Shown one piece after another: positions 34,212 through 43,506 of a stretch of DNA of 64,000 nucleotides. The stretch's first letter is position 1; every line of letters starts with the position of its first letter. Below the pieces are notes generated by a model. The model was given only the letters and a program-made list of their open reading frames with translations, was not told where the DNA came from and did not search any database. The DNA comes from Pedobacter frigiditerrae (GTDB taxonomy: Bacteria > Bacteroidota > Bacteroidia > Sphingobacteriales > Sphingobacteriaceae), in assembly GCF_032678705.1 (NCBI RefSeq), contig NZ_JAVTSS010000001.1:1054001-1118000 (forward strand), given 5' to 3'. The position numbers were made by a program, and so were the translations under genes.

Positions 34212-35018
34212 ATGACGAAGCATAACGCATTTACATTCCAGAAACTAGCTAAACTCACTTTTTTAGGGTTTGCCTTATTGTGCTTTATCAGTATGGCCAA
34301 ACAGGAAAAACCTGTATTGTACATCATTGGCGATTCGACTGTTCAAAATAGTGATGGAAATGGCAAAAACGAATATTGGGGATGGGGGAGTTTACTGAAA
34401 GCTTATTTAGATACCAATAGAATAGCAATTGAGAATCACGCAAAGGCAGGTACAAGTACCCGTACTTTCATTTTAGATGGCAGATGGGATAAGATTTTAG
34501 CTGAACTAAAAAAAGGCGATTTTGTGATCATGCAATTCGGTCATAATGATCATTCGGGCGTAGATGACCCTAAAGACCAACGAGGAACATTATTGGGCGC
34601 TGGCGATTCGACAAGAGTGATCATCAGTAGAAGAACAAATCAGGAAGAAATTGTACATACCTACGGATGGTATTTGCAAAAATTTATTACCGAAGCGAAG
34701 GCAAAAGGCGCAATTCCAATTACTTGTTCATTGGTACCTAGAAATAAATGGAAAAATGGGGGAGTTGTAGTAGAAGCAGCATATCCAAAATGGACAGAAG
34801 AAATTGCCAAAAAGAACAATACTTATTACATCAACCTAAACAGTATTGTTGCCAGTAAATGGAAAACATTAGGAACCGTGGAAGTGAAAACCTTTTTTCC
34901 TGTAGATGGTACACATACCAATCTTAAAGGCGCACAATTAAATGCAGCCGCTGTGGTAGAAGGACTAAAAGGATTAAAGAGCTGTCCATTGAATTTGTAT
35001 TTAAAAGAGAATAAATAG
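34212..35018 (+). CDS. Rhamnogalacturonan acetylesterase (CE12, SGNH)
   Basis: A 268-residue SGNH hydrolase that removes acetyl groups from rhamnogalacturonan. The four blocks are visible: IIGDSTVQN with Ser42, HAKAGTSTRTF with the block II Gly, QFGHND with Asn112 and DGTHTN with Asp232 and His235. An N-terminal hydrophobic segment (about 14-28) suggests export. It begins 1 base after the stop of PL1 and ends 8 bases before CE8, so these genes are translated from one mRNA. Confidence 0.9.
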   Translation: MTKHNAFTFQKLAKLTFLGFALLCFISMAKQEKPVLYIIGDSTVQNSDGNGKNEYWGWGSLLKAYLDTNRIAIENHAKAGTSTRTFILDGRWDKILAELKKGDFVIMQFGHNDHSGVDDPKDQRGTLLGAGDSTRVIISRRTNQEEIVHTYGWYLQKFITEAKAKGAIPITCSLVPRNKWKNGGVVVEAAYPKWTEEIAKKNNTYYINLNSIVASKWKTLGTVEVKTFFPVDGTHTNLKGAQLNAAAVVEGLKGLKSCPLNLYLKENK

Positions 35019-35026
35019 CAATAGAG

Positions 35027-36010
35027 ATGTTAGGGAAAACTAGAATTTTCTTATTAGTTATGATTACACTTGTCACATTCGACGCTAAAATGGCTGTTGC
35101 TTCAAGCTTTGCTAAAAGACCTGATAAAATTGTGGCTAAAGATGGCTCTGGAGATTATACAACTGTGCAAGCAGCTATAGATGCAGCACCTGCTGGAAGA
35201 AATGAATTCTATACCATTTTAATTAAAAAGGGTATTTATAAAGAATTGATTAACATTTCCAAAGGAAAAAACTTTATTTCTTTAAAAGGAGAAGGAGCTG
35301 TAAATACCATTTTAACATTTGATAATTCGGCTAGAAAATTAGATGCAAATGGAAAGGAATACGGCACATTCGGTTCATCCTCAGTTTATGTATTAGCTGA
35401 TAACTTTACAGCAGAAGACCTAACTTTCGAAAATAGTTCAGGTACTACTGGTGGGCAAGCCTTAGCCATTAGCGTGACTGGTGATAGGGCAGCATTTAAA
35501 AATTGTAGTTTCCTTGGGCATCAAGATACTTTTTATGCTGGTGGAAATACCATTCAATACTTTAAAAACTGTTTCATCGCAGGAACGGTAGATTTCATAT
35601 TTGGCGCTTCTACAGCTTATTTTGAAGATTGTACTTTACATAGCATTTCTGCAGGATACCTAACTGCTGCATCAACACCACAAGGTCAGAAATACGGCTA
35701 TGTTTTCTCTCAATGTAAATTAACAGCAGAGCCATCACTCGCAAAAAACAAAGTTTATTTAGGCAGACCTTGGCGTCCTTATGCAAATGTGGTTTTTCTA
35801 AACTGCGAAATGGGAGCACACATCAGACCAGAGGGATGGCATAACTGGGGCAAGGTAGAAAATGAGCAAACAGCTTTTTATTCGGAGTATCAGAGCAAAG
35901 GCGAAGGTTATCAAAAAGACAAGCGTGTAAGCTGGGCAAAAGAATTGAATGATTTAGAAGCTAGCGAGTTTACTAAGAAAAAAGTATTAGGAGATTGGAA
36001 ACCATTTTAA
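35027..36010 (+). CDS. Pectin methylesterase (CE8), second copy
   Basis: A 327-residue CE8 enzyme that demethylates pectin, with an N-terminal signal peptide (to about residue 26). The motifs are intact: GIYKEL (about 69), GGQALA with Gln144, HQDTFY with Gln166 and Asp167, DFIFG with Asp189 and LGRPW with Arg247 and Trp249. It is clearly a paralogue of the enzyme at 12047 but far from identical, so the pair is not a recent duplication. As last gene of the GH3-PL1-CE12-CE8 operon it would supply demethylated substrate for the PL1 lyase. A strong hairpin terminator follows. Confidence 0.93.
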   Translation: MLGKTRIFLLVMITLVTFDAKMAVASSFAKRPDKIVAKDGSGDYTTVQAAIDAAPAGRNEFYTILIKKGIYKELINISKGKNFISLKGEGAVNTILTFDNSARKLDANGKEYGTFGSSSVYVLADNFTAEDLTFENSSGTTGGQALAISVTGDRAAFKNCSFLGHQDTFYAGGNTIQYFKNCFIAGTVDFIFGASTAYFEDCTLHSISAGYLTAASTPQGQKYGYVFSQCKLTAEPSLAKNKVYLGRPWRPYANVVFLNCEMGAHIRPEGWHNWGKVENEQTAFYSEYQSKGEGYQKDKRVSWAKELNDLEASEFTKKKVLGDWKPF

Positions 36011-36072
36011 TGAGTTAAAATCTATGCTATAAGATCTTGTTACTCTTTCATACAGGTAACATATATTTGGTT

Positions 36073-36098
36073 AAAGGCTACCTGGATGGGTAGCCTTT
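36073..36098 (+). terminator. Terminator of the GH3-PL1-CE12-CE8 operon
   Basis: A perfect 10-bp stem aaaggctacc / ggtagccttt has a 6-base loop (tggatg); the stem's own T run is followed by gctgttctt. It lies 62 bases after the CE8 stop. Confidence 0.8.
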
Positions 36099-36136
36099 GC
36101 TGTTCTTATTTAGTATCAATGAGGATACTAAAAAAT

Positions 36137-36200
36137 GAGATTGCTTCGGGCGGTGAAAAACCGAGCCTCCGAAGAATCGGAGCAGGCTCTCGCAATGACG
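36137..36200. repeat. REP-like element (gagattgcttcg ... cgcaatgacg)
   Basis: The ends gagattgcttcggg and gctctcgcaatgacg are the two arms of the family seen at 4340-4424. The middle has its own hairpin, ctccgaagaatcggag. Confidence 0.65.
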
Positions 36201-36695
36201 TGGTTTGTTAGGAACCTTCGCAACCCCTCAAAACCACACAACCTTATCCCAAGTACGAATACCGGCCTTAAATGCATCTGACGGAGAAGTAGTTAATTGT
36301 TTAAAGCAATGTCTTCTCTCTAGCGATAAATCAGCAAGGTGGAGAATTGCGAAGCAATCTTGAGGGCAAAAACAAAACTACTACAGCCGAAAAACTGAAG
36401 GCTTTTCGCCGCTAGAGCCTGTACTGAGCCTGTCGAAGTAGCTCAGCTTGCGGTAGAAAAACAATTGACGTACTTATCCGAGGAGGCATTTGCAGCCTTG
36501 ATTTTTTGTTTCTTTTTCATCAAGGAAAAAGAAAGAGCCACTCGGTGGCGGTGAACCGAGGCAAGCTTATAGCCTAGGGAAAATTTACTGCAGCTAACAG
36601 ATATCTCGTCGCTGCGCTCTGTCGAAATGACGCACACATTAATGTATGTATCTCATTAAAATTCTCTCCATTTTCTCTTATCTTTAACCCACTCT

Positions 36696-39617
36696 ATGAC
36701 CGATAAAGAAGACTCAAATAAGCTTGACTACGGAAAACTGGCGCCAATATTAAAGGCCGACAAAACTTCGCAGTTAAACCTATCAGACCATCTTCCCAAA
36801 AAAATGGTCGTTATTTTCAGTCGCCATAAATATTACAGGCATTTGGTGGTAGAGCTAGCGAGTGTAGAAGTTGCCAAAAACGGCAAACTTAAAAACCCTA
36901 TTCAAGTTCTCGATCCACTAGACCTAGTTTGGAAAACCGAAAAACAAGCCGAACTTAAGTTTTATACTGGTATATCTCGTTTCAAGAACAACTACAACGA
37001 AAGTAGAAATGGATCTGATTTAGAAGCATTAAAAGCGATAGCAACAAATCCACTGAATTTAGATTTTTACCTACACGATGAAAAGATAAATTCAATTGTA
37101 AATGCTGGTTCGGTAACAAAAATCAAACTATCTATCCTTAAAGTAAATTTAGAGCTAAGTGTAGATGAAAGAGGTGATAGTTTTGCTATTTCTGGTTTAT
37201 TACACCTGAACGGCAAAACATACGATTTAGAAGAGATCAAACTTCGTTTTCATTATTTTATAGAGATTAAGGATCAATTACATTTAATAGATAATCCCTA
37301 TGTGCTTAGTGTGATCGACTTCTTTAAACAGCACCAAAACAACCTAGTCATTGAGCGTTCTGAATATGAAGAATTCCAACAGGATATTTTAGCAAAAGTA
37401 GAAGAGAAAATCAAAATTAATTATGCTTATCTCAAACCGGCTACCAAAAAACAAATAGAAGAGCAAGGTTTCGATTTAGAGAATGAGCAAATCATTTATT
37501 TGACAGAGTCGGAAGATTTTGTGTTGCTTACGCCAGTTATGCGTTATGGTGGACTAGAAATTCCTGTTATCTCCCAAAAACAAATTCAGGCAAAAGATAA
37601 AAGAGGAAAGATCTTTACCCTCGATCGCGATGATGAAAAAGAACTACAATTCATTACCAACATCGCCAAAATGCATCCCTATTTTATGGAGCAAGCAAAG
37701 GAGTTTGGTGATCAGCGGCACGCTGATTGTTTCTGGATGCACCGCAAACATTTCTTAGAACCAGGGTGGTTTCTCGAAGCCTTTGAATCATGGCGAAGTA
37801 AAGGGATTGCCATCTTAGGTTTCAATGAATTAAAGGATAATAAAATCAGTCAGTATAAAGCTGAAATAGCCATTAACGTAATTAGTGGCATAGATTGGTT
37901 TGAAACAGCCATTAGGGTCAAATTTAACAAACAAACCGTTTCCCTTAAACACTTGCATAAATCCATAAGAAACAAAAACAAGTTTGTGCAATTAGACGAT
38001 GGAACCATGGGCATCTTGCCCGATGAATGGTTGCAAAAGTTTGAAGGCTATTTTGGAGCAGCGGAAATTGTAGGAGAGACCTTACATACGCCAAACATCA
38101 ATTATGCAACGGTAGAAGAATTATATGAAGATGAAATTTTAGATATTGAAACCAAGCAAAGACTAGCATTGTATCGCTCTAAACTTTCGGCTTTCGAAAA
38201 TATAGAAGACATTAAAGTTCCTGCTGATTTAAATGCGACCTTGCGTGGTTACCAAAAAGAAGGATTAAACTGGCTCAACTTCTTGGATGGTTTCAATTTT
38301 GGAGGTTGTTTAGCTGATGATATGGGCTTGGGTAAAACAGTGCAGGTTTTGGCATTCATCTTATCCCAAAAGGAAAAAATGGGACATAATACCAATCTAG
38401 TTGTGGTGCCAGCTTCCTTAGTGTTTAACTGGCAACAAGAAATTAAAAAGTTTGCCCCAACGCTTAAAGTATTAACTATTTATGGTGCCGACCGAGCCAA
38501 AATTGCAGCAGATTTTGATAAATATGAGGTCATCCTAACTTCTTACGGAACGTTATTGTCTGATGTGAGGTTCTTAAAAGATTATCGTTTTAACTATATC
38601 TTTTTAGATGAATCGCAAACCATTAAAAATCCAGATTCGCAACGTTACAAAGCAGTGCGATTATTACAATCGAGGAATAAGGTAGTGATGACCGGAACGC
38701 CAATAGAGAATAATACTTTCGATTTATACGGACAACTTTCTTTCGCTTGTCCAGGTTTGTTAGGTAGTAGAGAACATTTCCGCCAGATTTATTCTGTTCC
38801 CATAGATCAGTTTAAAGATACCAAACGTGCTGTCGAATTGCAAAAACGCATCAATCCTTTTTTATTAAGGCGTACCAAAGAGCAGGTGGCTGATGAATTG
38901 CCAGATAAAACTGAAATGGTGATTTATTGCGAAATGGGTACGCAACAGCGTGAAATTTATGAAAGTTGTCGCACTGAGATTAGAGATTACCTAATGGGCA
39001 CAGCAGAAGACGAACTCAAACGAAGTAGTATGCATGTATTGCAAGGCATTACCAAGTTAAGGCAAATCTGTAATTCCCCAGCCATTTTAAGTAAAGAGAA
39101 GTACTATGGGGATGCTTCAGCCAAAATGGATGTATTGCTAGAACAAATTGAAAGTAAATCACCACACCATAAAATATTAGTCTTTTCTCAGTTTGTTAGC
39201 ATGTTAGAATTGGTAAAGGCAGAACTAGAACTACGTCAAATTCAATTTGCTTCCCTAACCGGACAAACAAAAAACAGAGAAAGTGTTGTAGACTCTTTCC
39301 AGAATAACTCAGAAGTAAGGGTGTTTTTAATTAGTTTAAAAGCAGGTGGGGTAGGCTTAAACCTAACCAAAGCGGATTATGTTTACCTTATCGACCCTTG
39401 GTGGAACCCTGCCGTTGAAAATCAAGCCATAGATAGGGCTTATCGAATTGGGCAACATCAAAATGTAATGGCAGTACGATTAATCTGTCCAGATACCATC
39501 GAAGAAAAGATCATGCTCATGCAAGAAACCAAAAAAGACTTGGCTAGTGATTTGATTAAAACTGAGGAATCTATCTTTAAATCGTTAACGAAAAAGGATC
39601 TGTTGGAGTTGATATAG
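36696..39617 (+). CDS. SNF2-family helicase (RapA-like ATPase)
   Basis: A 973-residue Swi2/Snf2 DNA translocase with a long N-terminal region (1-500) that I do not recognise in detail. The helicase core has all main motifs: LADDMGLGKTVQ (Walker A, about 540), FLDESQTIKNPDSQ (Walker B with DESQ, about 636), MTGTPIENN (III), KILVFSQFV (IV), LISLKAGGVGLNLTKA (V) and NQAIDRAYRIGQ (VI). Bacterial members remodel DNA-protein complexes or recycle RNA polymerase. It is monocistronic and lies between the pectin locus and the restriction-modification island. Nothing ties it to either; a defence role is possible but unsupported. Confidence 0.9.
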   Translation: MTDKEDSNKLDYGKLAPILKADKTSQLNLSDHLPKKMVVIFSRHKYYRHLVVELASVEVAKNGKLKNPIQVLDPLDLVWKTEKQAELKFYTGISRFKNNYNESRNGSDLEALKAIATNPLNLDFYLHDEKINSIVNAGSVTKIKLSILKVNLELSVDERGDSFAISGLLHLNGKTYDLEEIKLRFHYFIEIKDQLHLIDNPYVLSVIDFFKQHQNNLVIERSEYEEFQQDILAKVEEKIKINYAYLKPATKKQIEEQGFDLENEQIIYLTESEDFVLLTPVMRYGGLEIPVISQKQIQAKDKRGKIFTLDRDDEKELQFITNIAKMHPYFMEQAKEFGDQRHADCFWMHRKHFLEPGWFLEAFESWRSKGIAILGFNELKDNKISQYKAEIAINVISGIDWFETAIRVKFNKQTVSLKHLHKSIRNKNKFVQLDDGTMGILPDEWLQKFEGYFGAAEIVGETLHTPNINYATVEELYEDEILDIETKQRLALYRSKLSAFENIEDIKVPADLNATLRGYQKEGLNWLNFLDGFNFGGCLADDMGLGKTVQVLAFILSQKEKMGHNTNLVVVPASLVFNWQQEIKKFAPTLKVLTIYGADRAKIAADFDKYEVILTSYGTLLSDVRFLKDYRFNYIFLDESQTIKNPDSQRYKAVRLLQSRNKVVMTGTPIENNTFDLYGQLSFACPGLLGSREHFRQIYSVPIDQFKDTKRAVELQKRINPFLLRRTKEQVADELPDKTEMVIYCEMGTQQREIYESCRTEIRDYLMGTAEDELKRSSMHVLQGITKLRQICNSPAILSKEKYYGDASAKMDVLLEQIESKSPHHKILVFSQFVSMLELVKAELELRQIQFASLTGQTKNRESVVDSFQNNSEVRVFLISLKAGGVGLNLTKADYVYLIDPWWNPAVENQAIDRAYRIGQHQNVMAVRLICPDTIEEKIMLMQETKKDLASDLIKTEESIFKSLTKKDLLELI

Positions 39618-39798
39618 GGATTTATGCGAACTGGTGGTGCATAGCTATAGGCCTAAACTTGGCAAAAAAACGGAATTCAACTATCCTATACACTTTAAAA
39701 GAATTCAACCCGACCGATCAATAAGAAATCAAAGAACTAATAACGTTGAAACGAATGTAAGAAGAAAAACCATAGCTTGTAGCGATTGGAAACACCGT

Positions 39799-39838
39799 GA
39801 CCGGATTTGACTGGATTTGATGGGAATTGACTGGTTTG
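39799..39838. repeat. 10-bp degenerate tandem array, four units
   Basis: Units gaccggattt, gactggattt, gatgggaatt and gactggtttg follow each other without gaps. The unit resembles the 11-bp unit at 40300 with one base removed. Confidence 0.6.
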
Positions 39839-40299
39839 ACAGTGGGTTTGTTCGAGACTTCTCCCAGTGTTGTTCGAGAAACGTTGCTTTAAAGGCCGAT
39901 TCCCCGAACGAATCTGGGAGGAATCTGGGAGAAGATATAGAAGATTTAAAAGGTTTTTCTCTTTTTTTGACTGTGATTACCTCCAAATTTAAGCGCTATT
40001 TTTCGTCTGACTAGCCATAGAAATTTTAAAGATTAAGCACGTTTTCCAAAAGGATTGGAGAATGTTTCAGTTACCATTGACAAAATCATCAATCTTTCCA
40101 ATTCATATTGTATGATACTAGATTAACCATTCCTTGTTCCTTGCACCAAGCTTGCACACCTCCTGATTACCTATCCCTATGTCTCTTAGTTGTACTTTAG
40201 TTTCTAAGAAATAGAGTCGGAAGCAAGTATCATAGGGTAGGACTGGGATAGCGGTGCAATGGGGATGGGATAGGGAATAGCGGAAGGGTGGATATAACG

Positions 40300-40343
40300 T
40301 GGACTTGACCTGGACTTAACTTGGACTTGACTTGGACTTGATG
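40300..40343. repeat. 11-bp tandem array, four units
   Basis: Units tggacttgacc, tggacttaact, tggacttgact and tggacttgatg follow each other exactly. It lies about 300 bases from the end of the restriction endonuclease gene. Confidence 0.75.
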
Positions 40344-40646
40344 GATTGAAATTAAAGGGATTTAAACGCTTTGAACAAGCTGGATTGCTAGAGATGCAAT
40401 AGTTAGACTAAGATAATAAATTTTGGGTAAATGGGGAAGGTGAAATTAAGTTTTGAGGTAATTGTGGAGAGAAAGGAGCTTAAACTTTAAATGTGTAAAA
40501 ATAAAATGTTCAATCTTTATAGCAACCTACAACAAGCTCCTAAATTCACTTCGTCTTCGAAGCCGACTTTTTGTTGGACATTAATTAAAGAAGCGAGTCG
40601 AAGCAGAGTATGTACTAGGGGGATGACATCGGGAAAGGAAATAGAA

Positions 40647-42086
40647 TTAACCAGTAATTGCTTCTAAAACATAATCACTATTTAACCAAAAGCATTTCTT
40701 TTTTTCATAAGTGCCCAAATGAGTAAGCATAGTGTCCAGTGCGTTAGCTGCTTTTGGTCTAACATGTCCAATCATTTTATTTGAAATTTTGATAAAATGA
40801 TTAAAATCACCCTTAGAAATTTTGGATTGTGTGTCCAGCCAAACATGCTGTATTGTTTCTAAATCCTTTGCTTTCATATTCCAAAACATCACTTTTTTAA
40901 ATATGGGTTCTCCATTTATGTTTTTTTTAAATATTACGAAAAAGAATCTCTTGGAAATTTGTTCGAAAAATTCAGAATCTTCCCATTTTTCTTCAATTAT
41001 ATGGGTATATTTAATTTGAGGAAATGACATACTTTCTTTTAGTTTGCCAGAAGGTTCTAATATTATTGTTTTTAATTGAATATCAGCTTTTTCAAATTCT
41101 TCAATTTTTTGCGCATTAACATTAAGTATAGCTTTAGCTAAATTGTAAAACCTACTTTTTGCTTTACTTTTTGTTAAATTTAATTTCTCAAACAAATCAT
41201 TTTCAGAATAACCATAAAAAGGTTGGAATAATCTAATAATCAAGTCTTCTATGGTTTCATTTCTCTTATAATCTGAAAGTGTTTTAACAATGGGAGAGAG
41301 TTCTCCCTCTTTTGATTTAACAGAGTATTTTACTAGCGGGTCCTCAACTATTAATGAGTTGAGAACGGTTCGATAGCCTTCGGTTTCATCAATTAATTTG
41401 TCTTCTCCTTTTAAAATTTTTTGAATTATTATATTAACATATTTTGGCTTTAAAGAATATGCTCTTTGTTTTGCTTGGATATCTGAATAGGGTTGTCTGC
41501 GAGTTGAATTGCTATTTGCTCCTTTAGTACATGCCCCTAAGTAAAAAGTATCACCTTCAGAAATTTCATGTGCTTTGCCAGTTCTAATCTTTTCTCTTAT
41601 TTTTTCCCAGTCATCTTTTATAATCTTTAAATCAATTGCAGGAAAACGAAACAAATTTACAAGTTTGAATACTTGGTCAATGTCTTGTTTTTCTCTTTCA
41701 TAAAGAAAGAACATTAATAATAATAATTGATTTTTTTTCCAAAAACTACTTTCTTGAAACTCGTTAGAATGTTCGGTTTCATAATTAATGATATTAAATA
41801 CAAGGCGTTCCTTTGCCTTAAATATGGCTTTTTTGTCACTTAATAATGGAGTGGTTTTTAGTTCTAGTCCTGCATCTGGAAAATCTGGGCCAGCTGTACT
41901 ATTGGGTTTGTAGTAGAAGTAATATTCTTCTATCATTTGACCAAGGGTACCCTTACCTTTTACCAATAAATTAAGTAGGCTTGTGTCAGCAAGACTTTCT
42001 CTAAGTGAGATATCTATTAATTGCTTTGCATATCTAGCAATAGAATGTGGGTCGCTACTATCGTACGGTAGTTCCTGCATGTTCAA
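40647..42086 (-). CDS. Sau3AI-like type II restriction endonuclease (GATC)
   Basis: A 479-residue nuclease of the Sau3AI/MutH fold, predicted to cut at GATC. The active-site set is PDFPDAGLELKTTP with Asp68, Glu75 and Lys77, which has the same spacing as in MutH. The block AHEISEGDTFYL (about 184) followed by CTKGAN and QPYSDIQAKQRAYSLK (about 208-223) is close to the sequence I remember for Sau3AI, and the length is similar (Sau3AI has about 490 residues). The C-terminal half should be the second, catalytically silent MutH-like domain. It starts 29 bases inside the end of the methyltransferase gene, so the two are co-translated. GATC specificity is inferred from the resemblance. Confidence 0.88.
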   Translation of the reverse strand: MNMQELPYDSSDPHSIARYAKQLIDISLRESLADTSLLNLLVKGKGTLGQMIEEYYFYYKPNSTAGPDFPDAGLELKTTPLLSDKKAIFKAKERLVFNIINYETEHSNEFQESSFWKKNQLLLLMFFLYEREKQDIDQVFKLVNLFRFPAIDLKIIKDDWEKIREKIRTGKAHEISEGDTFYLGACTKGANSNSTRRQPYSDIQAKQRAYSLKPKYVNIIIQKILKGEDKLIDETEGYRTVLNSLIVEDPLVKYSVKSKEGELSPIVKTLSDYKRNETIEDLIIRLFQPFYGYSENDLFEKLNLTKSKAKSRFYNLAKAILNVNAQKIEEFEKADIQLKTIILEPSGKLKESMSFPQIKYTHIIEEKWEDSEFFEQISKRFFFVIFKKNINGEPIFKKVMFWNMKAKDLETIQHVWLDTQSKISKGDFNHFIKISNKMIGHVRPKAANALDTMLTHLGTYEKKKCFWLNSDYVLEAITG

Positions 42087-43380
42087 AGGATTTTATATGT
42101 GAAAGTAATTGCAATCCTATTTTTTCAATTACTCCAACGACCAATGCATTGCCCATAAAAAATGCTCGTTTGACATCTGAAGCCCCATCAGTATGATTAT
42201 CAGGGAACATGTTTAATCTTTCTAACTCGATAGGCATCAACCTTCTATGCCTTCCATCTTTTGTTAATACAACATGTTTAAACCTTGAAGGTGATGCGCC
42301 CCCTTCTCCAGTTATAATAGTGCGTGATGGCTGATTTAAGGGGTCTGGGAAAATCATTCCACCTTCAGAATATTTATAAGTAAATCCTGTTGTCTTATTT
42401 GTTCTTTCTTCACTTTTGGCCCCTTTTAACTTTACCCATTTTTCGAAACTATTTTGGTCTAAATAAAAACTTTCAGGAATGCCATAATCATCTAATATGA
42501 TGTCACCTAAAGTAGTTTTTGAACCCTCAAACTTAGGGATTGTTTTCAGAGATGTTATTTTTCGGTTGATCATACAGCCAGAGTTTTCAAAAGGACTTGG
42601 AGTATTGATTTGTTCACTGAAATCTTCAGAAATATCAGCTAATCCACCTCTTATTTCAAATATGCTTTTTTTAATAACATTATCACTAACTGGGAAAGCC
42701 TTTGCCATAACTCCCTCATCAAGAATCCAACTGGTTTGATCGTTACTCTCTTCAATTTCATTATAGAGCCCTGTGCTTTTGTGAAAGCCTAAAATGAAGG
42801 TTCTTCTTCTTCTTTGGGGGAGACCGTATTCAGCAGCATTAATTACACGCCATTCTACGGCATACCCTAAATCTGATAAAGAAGCAAGGATAATCGCAAA
42901 ATCACGTCCACGCTGTTTTACTGGGGACTTCAATAAACGATCTACGTTCTCTAAAAATAAATATTTAACTGGATTTCCTTTTTCAGATTTTTCTTTTAAA
43001 ATTCTATGTATTTCCCACCATAAAACTCCTTTTTTACCTTGAAGGCCACCTGATTGGCTAAGTGTTCTAGCTACAGAATAATCTTGACAAGGAAAACCGC
43101 CAACTAACATGTCATGATTTGGTATATCATGTGTTGAAACTTTCCCTATATCTTCATTGGAATGAAATTCTTTTCCAAATCTTTTTTCATAAATTATTGA
43201 AGCATCTTGGCTTTTTGTTGAAGGTTCCCATTGATTACTCCATACTATTTCATAATCACTTTCAATTTTATGATTATAGTTGCTCAAAGATGACTTGCCT
43301 TCCCAACCTTCAAGACCAAGCCTAAATCCTCCAACGCCTGCAAACAATTCTGCGACTTTGACTTTCTCATATTTACTCAT
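42058..43380 (-). CDS. DNA cytosine-5 methyltransferase of the R-M system
   Basis: A 440-residue m5C methyltransferase that should protect host DNA from the adjacent endonuclease. Motif I is ELFAGVGGFRLGLEG (about 11-25), motif IV GGFPCQDYSVA with catalytic Cys98, motif VI LENVDRLL (Glu144), motif VIII QRRRRTF and motifs IX-X ERLNMFPDNHT ... FFMGNALVVGVIEKIG. The variable region between VIII and IX, which sets specificity, is long (about 210-360). By its partner it should modify the C of GATC. It is first in the pair and has a good Bacteroidota promoter just upstream (43388-43418), so the methyltransferase is made before the nuclease. Confidence 0.93.
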   Translation of the reverse strand: MSKYEKVKVAELFAGVGGFRLGLEGWEGKSSLSNYNHKIESDYEIVWSNQWEPSTKSQDASIIYEKRFGKEFHSNEDIGKVSTHDIPNHDMLVGGFPCQDYSVARTLSQSGGLQGKKGVLWWEIHRILKEKSEKGNPVKYLFLENVDRLLKSPVKQRGRDFAIILASLSDLGYAVEWRVINAAEYGLPQRRRRTFILGFHKSTGLYNEIEESNDQTSWILDEGVMAKAFPVSDNVIKKSIFEIRGGLADISEDFSEQINTPSPFENSGCMINRKITSLKTIPKFEGSKTTLGDIILDDYGIPESFYLDQNSFEKWVKLKGAKSEERTNKTTGFTYKYSEGGMIFPDPLNQPSRTIITGEGGASPSRFKHVVLTKDGRHRRLMPIELERLNMFPDNHTDGASDVKRAFFMGNALVVGVIEKIGLQLLSHIKSFEHAGTTVR

Positions 43381-43387
43381 ACTTTTC

Positions 43388-43418
43388 CAAAGATAAGCTT
43401 TGTAAATGTTTGATCCAA
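43388..43418 (-). promoter_or_regulatory. Promoter of the restriction-modification pair
   Basis: On the minus strand, a -33 TTTGG-type element (43415-43419 region) and a -7 box TATCTTTG (43388-43395) are separated by 20 bases from TTG to the -7 box, as expected for the Bacteroidota housekeeping sigma factor. The start codon lies only 8 bases downstream of the -7 box, so the leader is very short or absent. A GATC at 43412-43415 touches the -33 element. Confidence 0.55.
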
Positions 43419-43506
43419 ATTGATTTTATCTCTTTAATTTTATAAGTCTTCAATTTTGACTAATTTGTTATTTATAGAGCCCACAGTTCCTAAAAAATAT
43501 TGCTTG

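Larger units (their letters stand above)
36011..36695. other. Repeat-rich boundary of the pectin locus
   Basis: 685 bases without a supported gene. It contains a terminator (36073-36098), a REP-like palindromic element (36137-36200), a short gagcctgtcgaagtagctcag word near 36427, a hairpin-like block around 36541-36570 and a gtcgaaatgacg repeat (36594-36632). A possible -7 box tatcttta lies near 36679, before the helicase gene, but no -33 element is evident. Confidence 0.55.
39618..40646. other. Long intergenic region with short-period repeats
   Basis: About 1,030 bases between converging genes. The open frames of 65 and 85 codons here lie on opposite strands over repeats and look accidental. 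Visible structure: a 10-bp tandem array (39799-39838), the word ttgttcgaga twice near 39849-39880, an inverted pair cttctcccag (39858-39867) / ctgggagaag (39925-39934) with aatctgggag twice, and an 11-bp tandem array (40300-40343). Confidence 0.5.

Noticed and set aside
36011..36695. Small coding gene in the repeat-rich gap (64 codons at 36443-36637, minus strand)
   Set aside because: It is built from dispersed repeat sequence and has no family features.
39729..40014. Two overlapping open frames of 85 and 65 codons on opposite strands
   Set aside because: They cover inverted and tandem repeats, have no recognisable domain and no promoter; more likely accidental.
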